The position numbers and the translations under genes are program-made. Shown here one piece after another: positions 57,727 to 61,035 of a stretch of DNA of 61,035 nt (the stretch's first letter is position 1; each line of letters starts with the position of its first letter). The stretch lies in assembly GCF_005405185.1 (NCBI RefSeq), contig NZ_BJDO01000010.1, positions 1 through 61,035 of the forward strand, read 5' to 3'. The notes beneath the pieces are model-generated. The model ran no database searches. It had not been told where the DNA came from and worked only from the letters and a program-made list of their open reading frames with translations. Source of the DNA: Secundilactobacillus hailunensis (lineage in GTDB: Bacteria > Bacillota > Bacilli > Lactobacillales > Lactobacillaceae).

Positions 57727-58818
57727 ATGGTCAAACGATACGATAGTGATAAGGTTAAAGCGTTGGTACATAAGATTTACAGGGCGTACGGGTTTACAGA
57801 AAAACAAAGCGCCGCAGTTGCTGAAACGTTGATTTATACCGATTTACACGGGATTGCTTCGCATGGTGTGCAGCGGATGGTGATGTACGATCACTTCATT
57901 CAAAATGGTAAAATTCGGGTTCAAAGTAAGCCAGAGGTGGTTAAAGAAACCGACGTTAGCGCCGTCGTTGACGCTAACTTTGGCTTAGGCCAGCTGAATG
58001 GTATTTATAGCATGAATATTGCAATTAAGAAGGCTAAAGTGCACGGTGTTGGGATCGTGACGACGCGACATTCAGGTCACTACGGGATTGCCGGTTATTA
58101 TGCCAATATGGCTGCTGATCAGGGCTTGATCGGTTTATCATCGACTAATTCACGGCCGGCGATGCTGCCAACGCACGCTACGCAAGCCTTTGTTGGGACT
58201 AACCCAATCGCGTTTGCTATGCCAGCTAAACCGCATAACTTTATCTATGATGCCGCGACAACGACGGTCCCTCAGGGTAAAATCGAAGTTTACCGTAAAC
58301 TGGAAAAGGATCTACCAGCCTTGTGGGTAGCCAAGAATGGTAACCAAGAAATTAATGACCACCATGATACTGCTGATCTAGATGCTTTACGCGATCCGTT
58401 ATCTAATGTTGGCTTGACGCCATTAGGTGGGGTTACTGAAGAAACTGGCAGCCATAAAGGGTTTGGTCTAGGGATTATCGTCGAAGTATTCACGGCCATT
58501 CTTTCAATGGGCAACACCTCAACTGAAATTAGCCCTGAAAATCTACAGGTAGGTCCTAGTCAAAGCTTCATTGCCATTGATCCCTCGATCTTTGGCGATG
58601 TAGATCAAATCGTTCAGCGCTTCTCTGAATATTTACAGCAAATTCGTGAACTGCCGGCCATTCCCGGCAAGAAGATCTATGTACACGGGGATAAAGAAGC
58701 TTTAGCCTACGAAGACCGGAAGCAAAACGGCATGATCATTGATGATAAGACACTGGCTGAAGTGATCGGGATTGCTGATCACCTCGGTGTTAAACACGGT
58801 TCACTGGCAATGGATTAA
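57727..58818 (+). CDS. Malate/L-lactate dehydrogenase family oxidoreductase (Ldh2-type)
   Basis: The 363-residue protein has the hallmarks of the NAD(P)-dependent type-2 malate/lactate/ureidoglycolate dehydrogenase family: DLHGIASHGVQRM, TRHSGHYGIAGYYANMAA, GTNPIAFAMPA and HKGFGLGIIVEV. It reduces or oxidises a 2-oxo/2-hydroxy acid; the exact substrate is not set by sequence. The start at 57727 leaves nine bases from AAGGGA; an ATG at 57718 overlaps that site. It is monocistronic. Confidence 0.88.
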   Translation: MVKRYDSDKVKALVHKIYRAYGFTEKQSAAVAETLIYTDLHGIASHGVQRMVMYDHFIQNGKIRVQSKPEVVKETDVSAVVDANFGLGQLNGIYSMNIAIKKAKVHGVGIVTTRHSGHYGIAGYYANMAADQGLIGLSSTNSRPAMLPTHATQAFVGTNPIAFAMPAKPHNFIYDAATTTVPQGKIEVYRKLEKDLPALWVAKNGNQEINDHHDTADLDALRDPLSNVGLTPLGGVTEETGSHKGFGLGIIVEVFTAILSMGNTSTEISPENLQVGPSQSFIAIDPSIFGDVDQIVQRFSEYLQQIRELPAIPGKKIYVHGDKEALAYEDRKQNGMIIDDKTLAEVIGIADHLGVKHGSLAMD

Positions 58819-58828
58819 AAACCGGCAT

Positions 58829-58886
58829 AAAAAATGAGTTCTGATAGTGATCGAATCAAATCGGTTGATATCAGAACTCATTTTTT
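58829..58886. terminator. Bidirectional intrinsic terminator
   Basis: A perfect 18-bp stem aaaaaatgagttctgata with its complement has a longer loop, with T runs on both strands, between the dehydrogenase and lysE-type genes. Confidence 0.92.
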
Positions 58887-58897
58887 ATGTCGATAGA

Positions 58898-58913
58898 TGT
58901 TTCACGTGAAACA
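58898..58913. other. parS centromere-like site
   Basis: TGTTTCACGTGAAACA is an exact match to the 16-bp parS consensus bound by ParB/Spo0J during chromosome segregation. It lies in a 40-bp gap about 30 kb from dnaA, the usual origin-proximal zone. No parA or parB gene is in the window. Confidence 0.95.
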
Positions 58914-58925
58914 TCTGTAATGATC

Positions 58926-59483
58926 TTACCGCCAAAGATCAGCTGCTGCAAATACTAGTAACAGCGAAATAATGGTATTGAAAATGCGATAATAGCGCTT
59001 ATAGAAACGACTCATCATGGTTCCGCAAACCGTCCATGCAAAGGTCCCTAAACTGCCAATTAAAACCATGAGCAACCACTTGATCGGCATATTGTTTAAT
59101 AAACCCGTTAGACTAAAAGCACCGAGCCCAGTAATGAAATACAGATAGCCCTTAATATTAGTTAACTGCAGTAGCATTCCAGTTTTAAAACCACCGGTAC
59201 TGTCATCTTGTTCACCAGGCTTGCTAATGAACATATGGTAGGCCAGGTAGATGAGATAAGTAGTACCAACGATTTTCATCACTGTCAGAAAGGTTGGGGT
59301 TGACTGGAGCCAATGGGCGAATAAGGCGCCCATTAGACCCATGAAGCCCATACCAGACAGCATGCCGATATTGAGCTGTAAACTGGAACGGAAACCGCGT
59401 TGCTGACCGGAAGCCATGGCCATCATGGTATTGGGACCCGGTGTAAAGGACATCACAAAAACAAAGATAAAGAAAGCTGACAT
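58926..59483 (-). CDS. LysE-family amino acid or metabolite exporter
   Basis: The 185-residue protein has five to six membrane helices and the family opening FTPGPNTMMAMASGQQRGFR. LysE/RhtB proteins export amino acids or related compounds. The gene is divergent from a marR-type regulator gene, which may control it through palindromes in the shared gap. parS lies just past its stop. Confidence 0.87.
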   Translation of the reverse strand: MSAFFIFVFVMSFTPGPNTMMAMASGQQRGFRSSLQLNIGMLSGMGFMGLMGALFAHWLQSTPTFLTVMKIVGTTYLIYLAYHMFISKPGEQDDSTGGFKTGMLLQLTNIKGYLYFITGLGAFSLTGLLNNMPIKWLLMVLIGSLGTFAWTVCGTMMSRFYKRYYRIFNTIISLLLVFAAADLWR

Positions 59484-59516
59484 TTAAAGTCCCCCTTAGC
59501 ATATGTATGATTATTC

Positions 59517-59570
59517 ATTGCATTTGCAATAACTTAGTGAAATCTTAGCACTAGTTCATTGTAAATACAA
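59517..59570. promoter_or_regulatory. Two palindromes, likely operators of the MarR-type regulator
   Basis: ATTGCA-tt-TGCAAT (59517-59530) and TTGTA-aa-TACAA (59559-59570) lie between the divergent lysE- and marR-type genes. They are related in sequence and spacing (two central bases) and about three and a half helical turns apart. Binding by the adjacent regulator is inferred. Confidence 0.5.
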
Positions 59571-59619
59571 GAACCTTCCTGTAAATTAGAGGCAGAAAGT
59601 ATCATACGGAGGCAAAACG

Positions 59620-60021
59620 ATGTTTGAAATTATTCGTGACATTGGTGCCATTACGCGCCAAACCGAAATTAAAACCAATGCAGAGTTTAGAAGACTGGGA
59701 TTAGCTAATAATGCCTTTATCTATGTTATTCGAACCTACGAAAAACCAGGGATGTTTCTTGGTCAATTGGCAGATTCTGTCCAAATCGATCGGACGACGG
59801 CTTTTCGAACCGTACAAAAACTCGTGGACAACGGTTATCTCAGATTAGAAGACGATGCCAAAGATAAGCGTTTACGTCGGGTGTACGTGGCGCAAAAAGG
59901 GGCAGCCGTGTATCCAGAATTGCACGCTTTTGAAAAACACACCTCCGATCGACTCGTCTCACAGCTAACGGTAGAAGAACAAACGCAGCTGAAACAATTA
60001 CTCGCTAAATTAGTCTATTAA
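59620..60021 (+). CDS. MarR-family transcriptional regulator
   Basis: The 133-residue protein has the MarR winged helix: LGQLADSVQIDRTTAFRTVQKLVDNGYL (helix-turn-helix, about 48-75) and the wing DDAKDKRLRRVYV. It probably represses itself and the divergent exporter gene. GGAGG precedes the ATG. Its 3' end overlaps the convergent GNAT gene by four bases. Confidence 0.9.
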   Translation: MFEIIRDIGAITRQTEIKTNAEFRRLGLANNAFIYVIRTYEKPGMFLGQLADSVQIDRTTAFRTVQKLVDNGYLRLEDDAKDKRLRRVYVAQKGAAVYPELHAFEKHTSDRLVSQLTVEEQTQLKQLLAKLVY

Positions 60022-60452
60022 GCTAATGGGTCATGAACCATCTTGATGTGGGGCGTTGAGTTGAAGATAAACGGCTCACCAACTGTTTTGAACCCGTATT
60101 TCTGATAGAAACCCTTGACTGGCACCTGCGCTTCAATTGCAATTGGTAGATGAGCAAAATGCGTTCGAATGGTCGTTAAAATGTTCGTCATGAGCTGATC
60201 GCCTAAACCAATACCACGGTGGGCTTTATCGGTGACTACCCGACCAAAGGTGACGCCAGCGTCCGTTTTAAATACCCGGGAATAGGCAACGATACTGTCA
60301 TCTTGATAGAAGACGTGCAGCGCTTTGAGATCATTTTCATCGACTTCTTGGTAGATCCGCTTTTGATCGACAACGAAGGTAGCTACTCGAAGATGGTAGA
60401 TCTCATACAGTTCTTTAGTTGATAATTCTGAAAATGACTTGGTTTTCCACAT
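60018..60452 (-). CDS. GNAT-family N-acetyltransferase (ElaA-like)
   Basis: The 144-residue protein starts with the ElaA-like pattern SFSELSTKELYEIYHLRVATFVVDQ and has the acetyl-CoA loop VTDKAHRGIGLGDQLM, then GFYQKYGFKTVGEPF. The substrate is unknown. The AGGGGTGTTGG stretch upstream of its ATG is a weak ribosome-binding site. Confidence 0.85.
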   Translation of the reverse strand: MWKTKSFSELSTKELYEIYHLRVATFVVDQKRIYQEVDENDLKALHVFYQDDSIVAYSRVFKTDAGVTFGRVVTDKAHRGIGLGDQLMTNILTTIRTHFAHLPIAIEAQVPVKGFYQKYGFKTVGEPFIFNSTPHIKMVHDPLA

Positions 60453-60622
60453 AGACCAACACCCCTGATTAATTATTTAACTTCTGTTATTTTAGTGAGA
60501 AACCATAAACCATGTTAATTTCTCAAAAAATTAAAAATAATTTTGAAGTCAATAAAGCCTATTATATCAGTGCTTATTTAGATTTCAATACGCTGATTTT
60601 AAAATTAAGTTATTAAAAATGT

Positions 60623-60652
60623 TTGACATTTTCTCATGTTCGGCGCTACACT
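60623..60652 (+). promoter_or_regulatory. Promoter of the T-box leader
   Basis: TTGACA (60623-60628), 18 bp and TACACT (60647-60652) place the start near 60660. Confidence 0.75.
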
Positions 60653-60659
60653 ACTTGCA

Positions 60660-60936
60660 ACAAATCAAATACGACAACAAGATTTGACCCGATGGATTAG
60701 GGACACAGCCTTATGAAGAGAGTACCGATTTGGTGAGACGGTATTAGGACTATGACTTGAAAGATCGCGTTCGACGGGTTCGCTTTTCGAGGCGAACTGG
60801 TGGCACCCATTATCGTGCAGCGTATCGCAACCAAGGTTGCCGTGCGTGTTGAGGAATTACTTCAAACGGTAATTTGAATTAAGGTGGTACCGCGTTACTA
60901 AACGCCCTTTGGTCTTTGACCAAAGGGCGTTTTTTA
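60660..60936 (+). ncRNA. T-box riboswitch leader
   Basis: T-box leaders sense uncharged tRNA and control tRNA-synthetase or amino acid genes. The AGAGAG-type motif near 60717, a tggtga loop in a taccg/cggta hairpin (stem I tip), the basal pair acccg/cgggt, the T-box aaggtggtaccgcg (60881-60894) and the terminator arms aacgccctttggtc/gaccaaagggcgtt (60901-60932) are all present. The specifier codon cannot be fixed by eye; TTC at about 60770-60772 is one candidate. The target gene lies beyond the window. Confidence 0.92.
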
Positions 60937-60951
60937 GGTGCTACGATATTT

Positions 60952-60987
60952 GGAGTTGATAGGCAGTTTGCCTTTCAACTCCTTTTT
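60952..60987 (+). terminator. Second terminator hairpin after the T-box
   Basis: GGAGTTGA/TCAACTCC with inner AGGCA/TGCCT is followed by five T. No start codon with a ribosome-binding site lies between the T-box terminator and this hairpin. Confidence 0.75.
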
Positions 60988-61035
60988 CTATACCATTATT
61001 ATATTTGAACACGCAAATAGGACACTACACTATTT

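Noticed and set aside
60805-60815. TGG in gaactggtgg as the T-box specifier (tryptophan)
   Set aside because: This triplet lies 3' of the stem I base, beside what looks like stem II, so it is outside the specifier loop.

Overview
The window comes from the chromosome of a low-to-moderate GC lactic acid bacterium of the family Lactobacillaceae. Three things point there: the oriC gene order (mnmG, mnmE, jag, yidC, rnpA, rpmH facing left; dnaA, dnaN, yaaA, recF, gyrB, gyrA, rpsF, ssb, rpsR facing right), a pyruvate oxidase, and cell-wall proteins ending in an LPQT-type sortase signal. The species cannot be fixed from the sequence alone. The replication origin lies at about 28.0-29.9 kb, so the window spans both replichores around oriC.

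Left arm (1-20.8 kb), accessory and household genes: the edge of an ISL3-like insertion sequence, a two-gene FtsX-type ABC exporter resembling HrtBA, an FMN-binding protein, a long hairpin repeat, a strong candidate for an unrecognised structured RNA of about 355 nt, cardiolipin synthase, two paralogous secreted proteins of unknown function, a membrane-anchored nuclease, an AP2-like protein, a lipoprotein, a recombinase-like protein without a recognisable catalytic core, a D,D-carboxypeptidase with an apparent ATT start, homoserine dehydrogenase, aminopeptidase C, a Bcr/CflA-type efflux pump, signal peptidase I and pyruvate oxidase.

Origin region (20.9-38.9 kb): an acyl-CoA thioesterase, then the leftward tRNA modification, ribosome and membrane-insertion cluster. 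mnmE has its own promoter followed by an intrinsic terminator in the leader. A 500-bp block of palindromic and tandem repeats separates jag from mnmE. DnaA boxes flank dnaA, and the dnaA-dnaN gap carries a box pair, a GC-rich spacer and DnaA-trio-like repeats like the B. subtilis unwinding module. The rightward replication, gyrase and S6-SSB-S18 genes follow.

Right arm (38.9-61 kb): three tandem BspA-like leucine-rich-repeat wall proteins (1,144, 1,056 and 1,128 aa) and a DHA2 efflux pump sit between rpsR and gdpP-rplI-dnaB. Beyond dnaB lie two more hairpin repeats, a candidate small RNA, an MFS transporter, a malate/lactate dehydrogenase-family enzyme, a perfect parS site, a LysE/MarR/GNAT group and a T-box leader whose target gene lies outside the window.

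The most unusual signals are (i) a dispersed family of intergenic hairpins with one architecture in every copy but different, compensating stem sequences, found at three loci in both orientations, and (ii) two RNA-like loci (2852-3207 minus, 55738-55862 plus), each with its own promoter and terminator and no reading frame.
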